Assembly: GCA_002749205.1 (NCBI GenBank)
Contig: PDOP01000043.1
Coordinates: 1-64,000, forward strand
Direction: 5' to 3'
Source: Treponema sp.
GTDB taxonomy: Bacteria > Spirochaetota > Spirochaetia > Treponematales > Treponemataceae
DNA length: 64,000 nt
In this document: in pieces, positions 18,605-28,173 of the stretch
How positions within the stretch are numbered: the first letter of the stretch is position 1
Layout: the number at the start of each line of letters is the position of its first letter
Program-made: the position numbers and the translations under genes
The notes under the pieces: generated by a model
Databases searched by the model: none
What the model saw: only the letters and a program-made list of their open reading frames with translations
Told to the model about the DNA's origin: nothing

Positions 18605-21600
18605 TTAAACGGAAGTTTCTTCCAACAATTCAAACAGTTTTTCCTTTTTATATTTTGACTTCTCCTGTAGATTCAAGGCTTCATAGTACATGTTGGCATA
18701 AAATCTTAAGTCTTCTATTTGGTTTTCGGTTTGGCATTCGCCTTCAAAGTTTACTATCAAGTTGGAAACTGTGGAAACAAAGGTAAGCATTTCAATGGCT
18801 TCTTTTTCAAACCACAACTCACCCTCCCATTCATTGACATTCAACAATCCGGCAAAATAAGGATCTGCAAACCAAGCATGAATCACAGCACTAAGGCTTT
18901 TCTTTTTTAAGCGAGTGTCTTCAAGTGTCAGCATATTTTTAATTAGGTATATAATCTGAGAAGACTGTTTAGGTACTGCCCCCTTTTCTTCTATGATTTT
19001 AACCAGCACTCCGTCCAAATTCCAGTAGGAAATAAGATTTGCCGTATCCTTTCCTGTACCCGAAGTCGTTATGCTTTTAAGTGCGTATAAAACAGCGCTT
19101 GAGCTGTATACCATAATATTTTTTCTGTCAGCAAACAGTTTTGTTTTTATTGCTTTCAAGTATTTATTTTCTTTTGATGTAAGTTTTGTGGATACGGCAA
19201 AGGTATCGGTTCCAAAAGCCATAAAGCATTTCATTATCCTGCAAAACTCCGTATAAATTTCCTCAGCCGAAATTTCTTCGATTTTAACTTTTTGCGAAAT
19301 CATTGCTTTTTCCGTATCAACTTCTTTTTTAAATTTACAGGCTGTTTCAAAAAATGCAATCACCTTTGATTGTATTTTTTGAGTAAAGGCTTTAGTTTTC
19401 TCCTTTACAAGTTCCGTTTTTCCCTTTAATTCAGCATCATTAAGTATTTCAACAATCCCGTTAAAATAATCATCATCCAAAAAATCTGCAAGAACCTTAT
19501 GAAGCTCTGCAAAAACAAGATGTTTTAAAGCGTTGTCAATGTTTTCAACACCGGCTCCGGCAAGGTTTTCATAAAGTTTTTTGTATGTTTTTTCTTTTGT
19601 ATCCTCTACTTCATATATATCCCAAAAAACTTGACATTGAAAACCGTCCAATGCGGCATAAAAACCTTTAGTTGCCAGCTCCTTATTACTCCTAATATAC
19701 CATTTTTGTGTTCGTTGCTCTTTGAATATAGTGAAAAAATTTTCTTTTTCCGTTAATTTCAAGGCCGGTAAAAGTCGTTTTTGTGCGGTTTGTTTTTCTC
19801 CGCCGGGTGCTTTTACTGCATAGGCGGCAGACATTTGTATCCAACCAAAAGCTCTTTCATAAGTATTGTTGTAAATAACTATTGAACGATGCCCATGGCA
19901 ATAATTTGACCAAGCAAATACATTTTCGTTTACAAGATCATTATTCCAAAAATCAAACAAGAAAAAATTTTCAACACCTGAAAAAATATACCTGCGACGA
20001 ATTAATGGAAATATTTCTTTTTTATGCCTTTCAATAAGTCCAAGATTTGCTTCTTCATTATAGTATGCCTTTCTATACTCCATACCATACTTTTCTTCAA
20101 ATCCTTCAATTTGGCCATGTCCGAACATTGGAAGACCGGGCATTGTTATCATCATAGTACATACCCCGAAGTATTTATCACCTGTTCCGAATTGGGCAAG
20201 GGCTGTATCTTCATCAGGGTTATTCATAAAATTAACATAGCGTTTCAAAACTTCACGGTCAAATTCCATTGTGTTTTTAATTGTTGCCCGATATTTTTCA
20301 TTTTCTTCTTTTTTGAGCATATTCATAAATGCGGAATTATATACCCTGTGCATTCCAAGAGTACGAACAAAATAGCCTTCCATCATCCAAAAAGCTTCCG
20401 CAAGCAGTAATGTATCGGGCAACTCGGCTGTACATCTGTCAACCAGCTCTCTCCAAAACTCAACAGGAATTTTCTGATTAAACTCCTCGTTAGTCAATGC
20501 GAACCTTGAGCGACTTGCAATATCGCCACCTACACCAGGTTGCGGATACCATAATCGCTGTATATGCTTTTTTGCAAGTACCATAGCCGCATCTAAACGA
20601 ATAATCTGAAAGTTTTTAGCAACATTTAATATTTCCTGAATAACAGCTTCCCTTGTTTGCGGGTTAAGAAAGTCAAGTTGAGCCGTATCGTTCCACGGCA
20701 ATCCCGTGCCGTCATTACCGTGATAAATATATCGTACATCGCCTGTATGATGGTCAACCCGCTTAAAAACAACAGCACAATCCTGCTTGGAATAATAATG
20801 GTCTTCCAAATAAACCCCTACCCTCTCATCATGACAGAGGTCTTCAGATGAAAAGCCGTAAGAAGGAAATGGGGCATCTTTAACCTGCATAAACAAATCG
20901 GGACGCTCTATAACCCACTTTGAATCCATACCGGTATGATTAGGCACCATATCGGCGGCAACTCGAATACCGTATTTTTTTGCACGCTCTTTTAAATCAA
21001 TCAAGGATGACCAGCCACCAAGCTCTTCAGCAATTTCATAAGAAGCCAAACTGTAAGCACTGGCTGCCGCTTCAGGATTACCGCATATTTGCTTAATTCT
21101 GGCACTTGCCTTAGATCGCTCCCAAAGACCTATTAACCATAAAGCATTAAACCCGGCAGATGAAAGCTCCAACAACTCTTCGTCAGGTATTTGTGACAGT
21201 TGCGTTATTTTTCTGGCGTATTTCTTACTCAATTGGTCAAGCCACACAAGTGTGCTTTTAGCAATTAAAACAACATTCGGCATCCAATCTTTGTCATCTG
21301 AAAATTTTTCATATTCTTCCAATATATTTTCAAAGTGATAAACAGGAGTACTTTCAGGTGTTCCGGGAAGCCAACCAAGTTTTTCTTCTTCCGCAATTAA
21401 GTCAAGTCCGCTTAAAAGAAGAGTAAGCCATTCACCCAATAAATCTTTCCAGTTTTGCAAAACATACTCTAGCTGACCTTTTATACTAAAGGGTGAAAAT
21501 TCAGCAGGGGCTTTAAGAAATGAAATTAAATCTTTGTTTTCATTCCCAAGCACCTGCTCACTTGAAAATTCTTTAAATGCTCTCCAAAACTTAGAGTATG

Positions 21601-22186
21601 CTTTTTCGTTTCGTAAATTATTTTCATTAAAAAGAAGAGAAAAAGGCTCAAAAGCAGGATTATCATTTGCCAATCTAAGCATCAACAGCTCTTCCAAAGC
21701 AATTAACTTATTTTCAACACCGGAAGCAGGATCTACACCCATTAGCCAATCTTTGGCGGAAATATTTTTTTTATATACTTCTACAGACGGGAACTCATTG
21801 CAAAAAACAAGTAATAAATCAAAAAGAGGATTTTCAGAATCTGACTTTTTTAATAACTCCTCATTTATATAATTATACGCATTTTCAAAAAATTGAGGAT
21901 TTTTATCTCTTCGATAAATTCTACAAACATAATGAAAAATTTCATCAAGTAAGCCCATACCGTTAAGCTCGCCTGATTTTAAAAATGAAGTCGCTCTTCC
22001 TTCTTCTTCAATGCCTTCATTTTTTAATACCTGGTTAAAATTGTAAACAAATTTATGAATTTCAACAACATCACGAATAATTACATTACCTGTTGAGGAA
22101 AAAAGTGAATTATCGATTTTACATTTTTTACGAATATCCGCATTGATATGAAATTCCATTTTTTGCAAAAAACTATTTTGAACCAT
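18605..22186 (-). CDS. GH13 alpha-amylase family protein, unusually large (about 1190 aa)
   Basis: YGIRVAADMVPNHTGMDSKW, FQIIRLDAAMVLAKKHIQRLW, LLAEAFWMMEGYFVRTLGMHRVYNSAFM. Confidence 0.85.
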   Translation of the reverse strand: MVQNSFLQKMEFHINADIRKKCKIDNSLFSSTGNVIIRDVVEIHKFVYNFNQVLKNEGIEEEGRATSFLKSGELNGMGLLDEIFHYVCRIYRRDKNPQFFENAYNYINEELLKKSDSENPLFDLLLVFCNEFPSVEVYKKNISAKDWLMGVDPASGVENKLIALEELLMLRLANDNPAFEPFSLLFNENNLRNEKAYSKFWRAFKEFSSEQVLGNENKDLISFLKAPAEFSPFSIKGQLEYVLQNWKDLLGEWLTLLLSGLDLIAEEEKLGWLPGTPESTPVYHFENILEEYEKFSDDKDWMPNVVLIAKSTLVWLDQLSKKYARKITQLSQIPDEELLELSSAGFNALWLIGLWERSKASARIKQICGNPEAAASAYSLASYEIAEELGGWSSLIDLKERAKKYGIRVAADMVPNHTGMDSKWVIERPDLFMQVKDAPFPSYGFSSEDLCHDERVGVYLEDHYYSKQDCAVVFKRVDHHTGDVRYIYHGNDGTGLPWNDTAQLDFLNPQTREAVIQEILNVAKNFQIIRLDAAMVLAKKHIQRLWYPQPGVGGDIASRSRFALTNEEFNQKIPVEFWRELVDRCTAELPDTLLLAEAFWMMEGYFVRTLGMHRVYNSAFMNMLKKEENEKYRATIKNTMEFDREVLKRYVNFMNNPDEDTALAQFGTGDKYFGVCTMMITMPGLPMFGHGQIEGFEEKYGMEYRKAYYNEEANLGLIERHKKEIFPLIRRRYIFSGVENFFLFDFWNNDLVNENVFAWSNYCHGHRSIVIYNNTYERAFGWIQMSAAYAVKAPGGEKQTAQKRLLPALKLTEKENFFTIFKEQRTQKWYIRSNKELATKGFYAALDGFQCQVFWDIYEVEDTKEKTYKKLYENLAGAGVENIDNALKHLVFAELHKVLADFLDDDYFNGIVEILNDAELKGKTELVKEKTKAFTQKIQSKVIAFFETACKFKKEVDTEKAMISQKVKIEEISAEEIYTEFCRIMKCFMAFGTDTFAVSTKLTSKENKYLKAIKTKLFADRKNIMVYSSSAVLYALKSITTSGTGKDTANLISYWNLDGVLVKIIEEKGAVPKQSSQIIYLIKNMLTLEDTRLKKKSLSAVIHAWFADPYFAGLLNVNEWEGELWFEKEAIEMLTFVSTVSNLIVNFEGECQTENQIEDLRFYANMYYEALNLQEKSKYKKEKLFELLEETSV

Positions 22187-22275
22187 GCGCAACCCTCGCT
22201 CTACAGTATATCACAAAACCAAAATAAATGAAAGGTGAAAAATCAATCATAATCAAGACAGCAACAAAAAAAGGG

Positions 22276-23115
22276 CTATTTTTTTCGATTAATTTTTCTG
22301 CCTTTTAAAAATGCTCGTAATCCAAAAAATACAACTCCGGCAATAATAAACACAGGCCAAATTGTTATAAGTCCTATCAAAAGATTATAAAATCCGCGAG
22401 CACCTTTTTTTAAAGCATACAAAACATCATTTAAAAAACCGGTATTTGTACTACTTTCGCCATAGTAATAATATCTAATATTGATTGTACTATAGCCAAC
22501 CTGATTACTCAAATACCTGAGTTGCCCTTCCAGTGATTCTATATCGGAGCGAAGCATCTGTATTTGATTTTCAATTTCCAGAATATCTTTTACATCCCTT
22601 GCCTGCTTTAAAATCTGCAAATAACGCTCTTCAGCTTCTTTCTTTACCCGCAATCTGGCATCCATATCAACAAAATGAGTTGTAACATCATCTGTCGATA
22701 TTTCCTTTCTGTCAAAACGCTTAATACCCTCTGAAATACTCGCAATAAAAGCATCAAACGATTTAGCAGGAATTCTTACAGTTATGGAAACATCAACACG
22801 CCCGCCACGGTCTTCCGATGATTCATTTGCAACATAACCTTTATGCTTTTTTATAGCCAGATTGATATTCTCGGCAGATGCCTTTACATCATCTGTTTTA
22901 AATGTCAAAAAAGCATTTTTAATTAACTTCTTTTCCACATAAACAGCCGGCTCCCCCATATCATCATCTAAACTGCGAACTTCTTCAGCTTCTTCATAGT
23001 TATCAAAGCCCGCCTCACTTTTTGCCATATTTCCGCCTGAATTATAATCAGCGGATTTAGAGCAACCGATAAATAACAAACACAAAAGAACCAAAACCCA
23101 AATATTTTTTTTCAT
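22276..23115 (-). CDS. DUF4349-like lipoprotein
   Basis: MKKNIWVLVLLCLLFIGCSKS lipobox; long coiled coil EIENQIQMLRSDIESLEGQLRYLSNQVGYSTINI; ATG 23115 preferred. Confidence 0.8.
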   Translation of the reverse strand: MKKNIWVLVLLCLLFIGCSKSADYNSGGNMAKSEAGFDNYEEAEEVRSLDDDMGEPAVYVEKKLIKNAFLTFKTDDVKASAENINLAIKKHKGYVANESSEDRGGRVDVSITVRIPAKSFDAFIASISEGIKRFDRKEISTDDVTTHFVDMDARLRVKKEAEERYLQILKQARDVKDILEIENQIQMLRSDIESLEGQLRYLSNQVGYSTINIRYYYYGESSTNTGFLNDVLYALKKGARGFYNLLIGLITIWPVFIIAGVVFFGLRAFLKGRKINRKK

Positions 23116-23146
23116 AAAAACTCCTGTAAAAAAAACTATGCAAAAT

Positions 23147-23866
23147 CTACTCGTTCCAATAATAAGAATCAGGATAAATTCGCTTTCCGAAAATATCAGT
23201 CCCAACCCGAATTAAAGTCGAGCCTTCCTCAATTGCAACTTCCAAATCGCCGGACATTCCCATAGACATAACATCCATAACGACATTTTTAAAATGCCTG
23301 TCAATAATATCATGTCGCACTTCCTGCAATAGCTTAAAACACTTTCTTACCTTTTCAGAATCATCGGTAAAAAGCCCAATTGTCATCAACCCCTTAATAT
23401 TCAAGTGAGGCATCTTTGAAATTTCAAAAACCAAGTCCAACGCTTCAGTAGGTTTACATCCAAACTTACTTTCTTCGGCAGATGTATTTACCTGAACCAA
23501 AATATCCAACACCCTACCTTCGCTTTCCAATCGCCGATTTATCTTTTCTGCAAGACTTAACCTGTCTATCGATTGAACACATTGAACACGCGGAATTACA
23601 TCTTTAATTTTATTACTCTGCAAATGCCCGATAAAATGGCTCTCATGCGGAACCGGCGAAAGAGCCTCGTACTTTTCCACCAACTCCTGCGACTTATTTT
23701 CGCCAATTAAAAATTCGCCACACGAAAAAGCCTTCAAAATACGCTCCGGCTCAACAGTTTTTGTGGCCATTAACAACCGCACTTCATCAACTTCCCGTCC
23801 GGCATTCTTGCAAGCTCTTGCCATTCTTTTACGAATTACCGCCAAGTTTTCCTTTATCGTATCCAT
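23147..23866 (-). CDS. YggS/PROSC family PLP-binding protein
   Basis: LLMATKTVEPERILKAF; GENKSQELVEKYE; HFIGHLQSNKIKDVIPRVQCVQSIDRLSLAEKI; MSMGMSGDLEVAIEEGSTLIRVGTDIFGKR. Confidence 0.93.
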   Translation of the reverse strand: MDTIKENLAVIRKRMARACKNAGREVDEVRLLMATKTVEPERILKAFSCGEFLIGENKSQELVEKYEALSPVPHESHFIGHLQSNKIKDVIPRVQCVQSIDRLSLAEKINRRLESEGRVLDILVQVNTSAEESKFGCKPTEALDLVFEISKMPHLNIKGLMTIGLFTDDSEKVRKCFKLLQEVRHDIIDRHFKNVVMDVMSMGMSGDLEVAIEEGSTLIRVGTDIFGKRIYPDSYYWNE

Positions 23867-23919
23867 AAAAATAACTTAACAAAAAACAAAAAAATATTCA
23901 ACCGGCTTTATATTTAATT

Positions 23920-24152
23920 TTTAAACGCTTGAAATGTTAATTGAATACCCAAAAGGATTGATAAATACTTACAACATTTCAAGCGTGCAACCCGACGGGC
24001 TTGCATAACCTTTTTGTCTCTACCGTTTAGTTCCAATCGCTGTTCTACGCTTTCGCTTCGACCGCTCTTATCTGATGTACCAATCGACAAAAAGTGTAGA
24101 CTAAGCCCGTCCACGCACGCACTATCGTACTGACTAACAGTCCGGTATGCTT
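23920..24152 (+). repeat. TSE-1 structured element copy E5
   Basis: GACGGGCTT/AAGCCCGTC 23994-24002/24103-24111; TTTTTGTC/GACAAAAA 24011-24018/24086-24093; extra hairpin ACGCTTGAAATGTT/AACATTTCAAGCGT 23925-23938/23973-23986. Confidence 0.83.
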
Positions 24153-24203
24153 ATAAAAATCACGGCTTCCAAAAATTTTAGTTTTATCTTGAATTATTTA
24201 TTT

Positions 24204-25229
24204 TTACCAAATCGAATTATGTATTTCCGTAAAACCGGCTATTCGTCCTATATCAACTTTACGCCCGTTTGCATCAAGCATCCAACCTGTAAAATATCCG
24301 ACAAATTGCCTAAAAGCAATTTCAGTAATTGGCTTTGCATGAAGTTGCTCTTTATGCTCTCCTGAAGGCTCAAAATTAAGACAAACTTCACGCTTTCCTT
24401 CATCATGAATTGTCCATGTCTTAAACGGATCATTAGCGTCAAAATCGAATATAATGCAAGAGTGTCTTTTTCGTTTTTTGTTTATCCAAACTGCATTTTC
24501 AGGATAAAAAGATTCATTTACAAGGGTTGCAAAATTAACACCAATCGGCAATTTTTCTGAATTATATCCCCCGAAGCAGCACCAATACCAATTTGTTTCC
24601 CGCTTTGGATAACCGCCACTCCAGTCATACACACAAGTAACATCATTCTCAGAATCAGAAAGGAGTTTTCCGTTGAATGTAATTTTGATTTTACTTGGCT
24701 TCAAAGAAGGGTATTTTTCCGTAAACATCCACGCAGTAGTCGTAACAGGATTTATCACCCTCAAAGGCTCATCATCTAAACTGTATGAAAAGTATGCTTT
24801 AATTATTAACTTCGATTCAAAATTAGCATTTATGCTAAACTCTTTTTTATTATGCGATTTTATAATAGAACATTCGCTTTTACTGTCTTTGAAGTTAATT
24901 ATATAATCATCGGGATTTCTGTCAAATTGCAATTTTTTTGTCGGAAGCATAAATCGCCTGTTAAAATAATATTTCTGATTTTTTTTAAGGTCATAGTAAA
25001 AAGTAAAGATATTTTTTGCGTATGAAAGGTCTACTATTCCAATTCCGATAACAAAATCAGAAGAAGAAAACCCAATATAGTTAAACTGATGATACTTAAA
25101 CTTTTTTTTAAGACCTTTTATTTCTTTACCGAAAAGATTGTATAATTTAAAATCTTTATAGTTCCAGTCTATTAAAGAATCAATTACTCCGTAATTTACT
25201 TTATTTCCGTCATTTATCAGTTTTATCAT
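24204..25229 (-). CDS. DUF2804-like protein
   Basis: NLFGKEIKGLKKKFKYHQFNYIGFSSSDFVIGIGIVDLSYAKNIFTFYYD; KRETNWYWCCFGG; RBS ggaggg. Confidence 0.75.
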   Translation of the reverse strand: MIKLINDGNKVNYGVIDSLIDWNYKDFKLYNLFGKEIKGLKKKFKYHQFNYIGFSSSDFVIGIGIVDLSYAKNIFTFYYDLKKNQKYYFNRRFMLPTKKLQFDRNPDDYIINFKDSKSECSIIKSHNKKEFSINANFESKLIIKAYFSYSLDDEPLRVINPVTTTAWMFTEKYPSLKPSKIKITFNGKLLSDSENDVTCVYDWSGGYPKRETNWYWCCFGGYNSEKLPIGVNFATLVNESFYPENAVWINKKRKRHSCIIFDFDANDPFKTWTIHDEGKREVCLNFEPSGEHKEQLHAKPITEIAFRQFVGYFTGWMLDANGRKVDIGRIAGFTEIHNSIW

Positions 25230-25291
25230 TTTCCCTCCGATTGATTACTTAAAATTATAAACCATTATCCCCTGTTTTGCAATAGAGGATA

Positions 25292-25466
25292 TCAGAATAC
25301 CAGAGAGTTACCCAAATTTGTTTAACATGATTTTAAGCTCGCCGTTATCCTTTTTGGCGTTTAAAATAATAACACAAGCCGGTCGCCGGTAGAAGAACGG
25401 CAAATCAAAATAATCAAAAAAGCCAAAAAGATTTAAGGCGAGCGCGGGTTGCAGAGCGATAGCGAC
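25292..25466 (-). repeat. TSE-1 structured element copy E6
   Basis: GCTCGCC/GGCGAGC 25337-25343/25437-25443; TTTTTGGC/GCCAAAAA 25351-25358/25422-25429; apical GCCG-G-TC..GA-A-CGGC 25378-25401. Confidence 0.85.
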
Positions 25467-25565
25467 AATATTTTTTTATTATTATTTAGTTTTTTTAAAA
25501 AAAATTTACAACTATTCAATAATTTTGTTAAGTTTCTTGTTTTTAAGTCGATACATAAATATCGG

Positions 25566-25645
25566 CGACCGGTTCCCCTCCCACCCTCCGGTAGTCGAGA
25601 GCCTGATGGGCGGGTCGGTTTGTTTCAAACCGGCTCTTTTTTTTT
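25566..25645 (+). terminator. GC-rich hairpin plus possible pseudoknot ending in an intrinsic terminator
   Basis: CGGTTTG-ttt-CAAACCG 25616-25632 followed by nine T; upstream hairpin CGACCGG..CCG/GTCG 25566-25597. Confidence 0.6.
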
Positions 25646-25663
25646 GTAGTTTTGTTTTTTTTA

Positions 25664-25692
25664 TTGACATAAACGAATTTTTTTTGCATACT
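25664..25692 (+). promoter_or_regulatory. promoter of the HAD gene, leaderless geometry
   Basis: TTGACA-17 nt-CATACT ending 7 nt before ATG 25700; no RBS. Confidence 0.6.
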
Positions 25693-25699
25693 CTCACTT

Positions 25700-26809
25700 A
25701 TGAATTTAGATAAACTTAACTGGTTACCTTTTAACAGAGAGCGACTTAATAAAATGATTGCAGAAAATGCAAATCAAGACAACTACGCTGTTTTGGATTG
25801 GGATTATACCTGTGTTTTTTATGATACACAGGACAGCCTGTTTATTTATCAGACTGATAATCTTTTATTCAAATTAACTCCGGCTCGATTTTCAAAGGTT
25901 ATTAGGCATAATATCCCTCAGGATAAACCGCTTGGACTGCAAAACGATTTAGGAAAAGAGCTTACTGCCGAGCTTTTATCAAAAGATTTGGACTATCTTT
26001 ACGAATTTTTATATCACCGGTTTGAAGGGCTGGGCGGGAATTTGCCTTTATCTGAAATCAAAAATATGCCGGAATTTAATGACTTTCGGGTCAAGCTCTT
26101 TTTACTGATGTGCGGGGGACATCGTGTTGCAAAAGTAGATATTGGACAACTTGTTTCTACAGGCTTTAATTTAGACGAATACAATGCAATTGCAGAGTCT
26201 TCAATAGACTTTGCTTTAAAGGCAAAATTGGACACGGCTTTTCTTGCTTCAACCGACAGTGGCAATGCGGGCAAATGCAGTATTAGACGACAAGAGGGAA
26301 TTCGCTCACAAGTTGAAATACAAAACTTAATTAAAGTTTTTAAGGAAAACGGAATAGAAACCTATATTTGCACGGCATCACAAATCGATAATATCAGAGT
26401 TTTCGCAAGCCTTCCAAAATACGGGTATAATATAAAACCCGAAAATGTTTTTGGACAAAGACGGGTAATTGACAAAAACAATATAATTACCGTAGAAGAC
26501 GATTTCAGTTTAGGTTACACACACGGACCCGGCAAGGCGGAAACTATTAAAAATTGCATTATGCAAAAACATAAAAGCAAGCCACCTGTCTTAATAGCAG
26601 GAGACAGTGACGGCGACTTTTATATGATGAATGAATTTAAGGATTCTTCTCTGCTTTTAATTTTTGACAAAAACCAAAGTGAAATGACAAAAATCTATCA
26701 GTTCATACAAAAAGGAATAAACACCCGTGAAGATATGAATACAAGCATCATTGTCCAATCACGAGATAATACAACCGGATTATTTTCAAAGTCAGATAAA
26801 ACAAGATAG
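25700..26809 (+). CDS. HAD superfamily phosphatase (phosphoserine/phosphorylcholine phosphatase-like)
   Basis: YAVLDWDYTCVFYDTQDSLFIYQ; FKENGIETYICTASQIDNIRVFA; VLIAGDSDGDFYMM. Confidence 0.8.
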   Translation: MNLDKLNWLPFNRERLNKMIAENANQDNYAVLDWDYTCVFYDTQDSLFIYQTDNLLFKLTPARFSKVIRHNIPQDKPLGLQNDLGKELTAELLSKDLDYLYEFLYHRFEGLGGNLPLSEIKNMPEFNDFRVKLFLLMCGGHRVAKVDIGQLVSTGFNLDEYNAIAESSIDFALKAKLDTAFLASTDSGNAGKCSIRRQEGIRSQVEIQNLIKVFKENGIETYICTASQIDNIRVFASLPKYGYNIKPENVFGQRRVIDKNNIITVEDDFSLGYTHGPGKAETIKNCIMQKHKSKPPVLIAGDSDGDFYMMNEFKDSSLLLIFDKNQSEMTKIYQFIQKGINTREDMNTSIIVQSRDNTTGLFSKSDKTR

Positions 26810-26820
26810 CGATAAGTAAA

Positions 26821-26847
26821 AGAGCCTTTCCTGTGTGGAAAGGCTCT
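26821..26847. terminator. hairpin between convergent genes
   Basis: AGAGCCTTTCC-tgtgt-GGAAAGGCTCT; T-run on the minus strand. Confidence 0.65.
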
Positions 26848-26871
26848 TGATTTATTCTATTCTACGGGGAT

Positions 26872-28173
26872 TTATTTATCCTTTTTGTTTTTGTTCATAA
26901 CTATTTGCTTCCACGCAAATAATCCGAGCGAAACACCTATTACCCCATAAGCAACCGTAGTTCTAAAGAATTCTCCCAATTGGGGGTCTCCAAACAAATT
27001 CAAACCGGCTTTAGGCGATACAATAAACAATGTATGGAAAAGCAACACACCTAAGAAAGCTTGTCCTACTGTTGCTCTTGAAACAGACGCTCCACCTATA
27101 AGAAGAGCGGCAACGGCAAACAATGCCACCTGTTTATGTGAGCCGTATGTGTTCAGCGTTCCAAAGTTTTGAAGGAAGATAATATGCCCCCATGCAGCAA
27201 ACATTGTAGAGAGTATAATTGCAAGAACCCGAACTCGCTTTATGTTAATACCGGAGACTTCAGCTATGTGCATATTATGACCGACCGCTCTGAATGTTTG
27301 CCCAAGCTTTGTTTTTAGGAATATAATATTAAACACAGCAAAAGCCGCAACTATAAGAGCCGTAAATACCGATATTTTAACCCTTTTAAGCATAAGTATA
27401 GATCTTGGCATTGATTTTCCCGAAAACACAACCACTGCACTGAATACACAAAGCGCTATCAAAATAGCCAGATTAAAGATATTCTTTTTTTGATTACCCT
27501 TTTTCTTTATTAGCTGATATACATAAAAACCTATGGCTAATAAAGATATTACCAAAAGCATTGTAAACAAAGGCCACTGAATAATGTGATCCAGTGATTT
27601 TCCTATTCCAACAATCTCTCCTGCATCATTTTTTACATTCAGGTTAATAGTATTTCTAAGACCTACGCCTCCTGATATAACCAACGCTCCTGATACAGGT
27701 ATGACAGTACCAACCAAAAACAAGAATATAAGCTGATAAATACCGTCAGCAAAAAAACCGGTTATCATCGAAGCAATCATTTCCTGACCTATCGTTTTAT
27801 TCAGCATTCTTCCGATTAGCCATCCCAGAAGTATAGCAAGAGGTGTTGCAATAACAAAAACAGTTGCAAGCCCTAAAAAAGTAGGTATCTTAAAATACGC
27901 AACTATTATAATTGCGACCTGAGCGGCCATCGCACCAATTGTTATACTGAAGTTAAGTCCCATTCCCGCTACAACAGGAATTAACAAAGCAAGAACCAAA
28001 AAAGAATTTCTGGTAAGACGCTCTGTAACAGCCGATATTAACATAAACGGTTGCTCTTTTGAAGCAATTATAGCCAAAACACATATAACTGAAAACAAAA
28101 TAGTTACTATATTGTCTATCAAGAAATCTTTTATATTCGCTTTTTTGTCAAGATTATTATTCAATTTTTCCAT
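26872..28173 (-). CDS. ABC transporter permease
   Basis: Polytopic; GHNMHIAEVSGINIKRVRVLAIILSTMFAAWGHIIF; overlaps next gene by 1 nt. Confidence 0.85.
   Translation of the reverse strand: MEKLNNNLDKKANIKDFLIDNIVTILFSVICVLAIIASKEQPFMLISAVTERLTRNSFLVLALLIPVVAGMGLNFSITIGAMAAQVAIIIVAYFKIPTFLGLATVFVIATPLAILLGWLIGRMLNKTIGQEMIASMITGFFADGIYQLIFLFLVGTVIPVSGALVISGGVGLRNTINLNVKNDAGEIVGIGKSLDHIIQWPLFTMLLVISLLAIGFYVYQLIKKKGNQKKNIFNLAILIALCVFSAVVVFSGKSMPRSILMLKRVKISVFTALIVAAFAVFNIIFLKTKLGQTFRAVGHNMHIAEVSGINIKRVRVLAIILSTMFAAWGHIIFLQNFGTLNTYGSHKQVALFAVAALLIGGASVSRATVGQAFLGVLLFHTLFIVSPKAGLNLFGDPQLGEFFRTTVAYGVIGVSLGLFAWKQIVMNKNKKDK

Noticed and set aside
24147-24365. Short plus-strand ORF antisense to the DUF2804-like gene
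   Set aside because: Mostly antisense to a well-supported CDS, no RBS.
25566-25645. SRP RNA, FMN or fluoride riboswitch identity for the pseudoknot region
   Set aside because: Diagnostic motifs (SRP CAGGUCCGGAAGGAAGCAGCC, RFN GATTCCGG/GCCGACGGT set, crcB GGNGAUGG) are absent or too incomplete.
25449-25713. Overlapping short ORFs on both strands around 25.5 kb
   Set aside because: They cover TSE-1, the terminator hairpin and the HAD promoter; no RBS or coherent motif.
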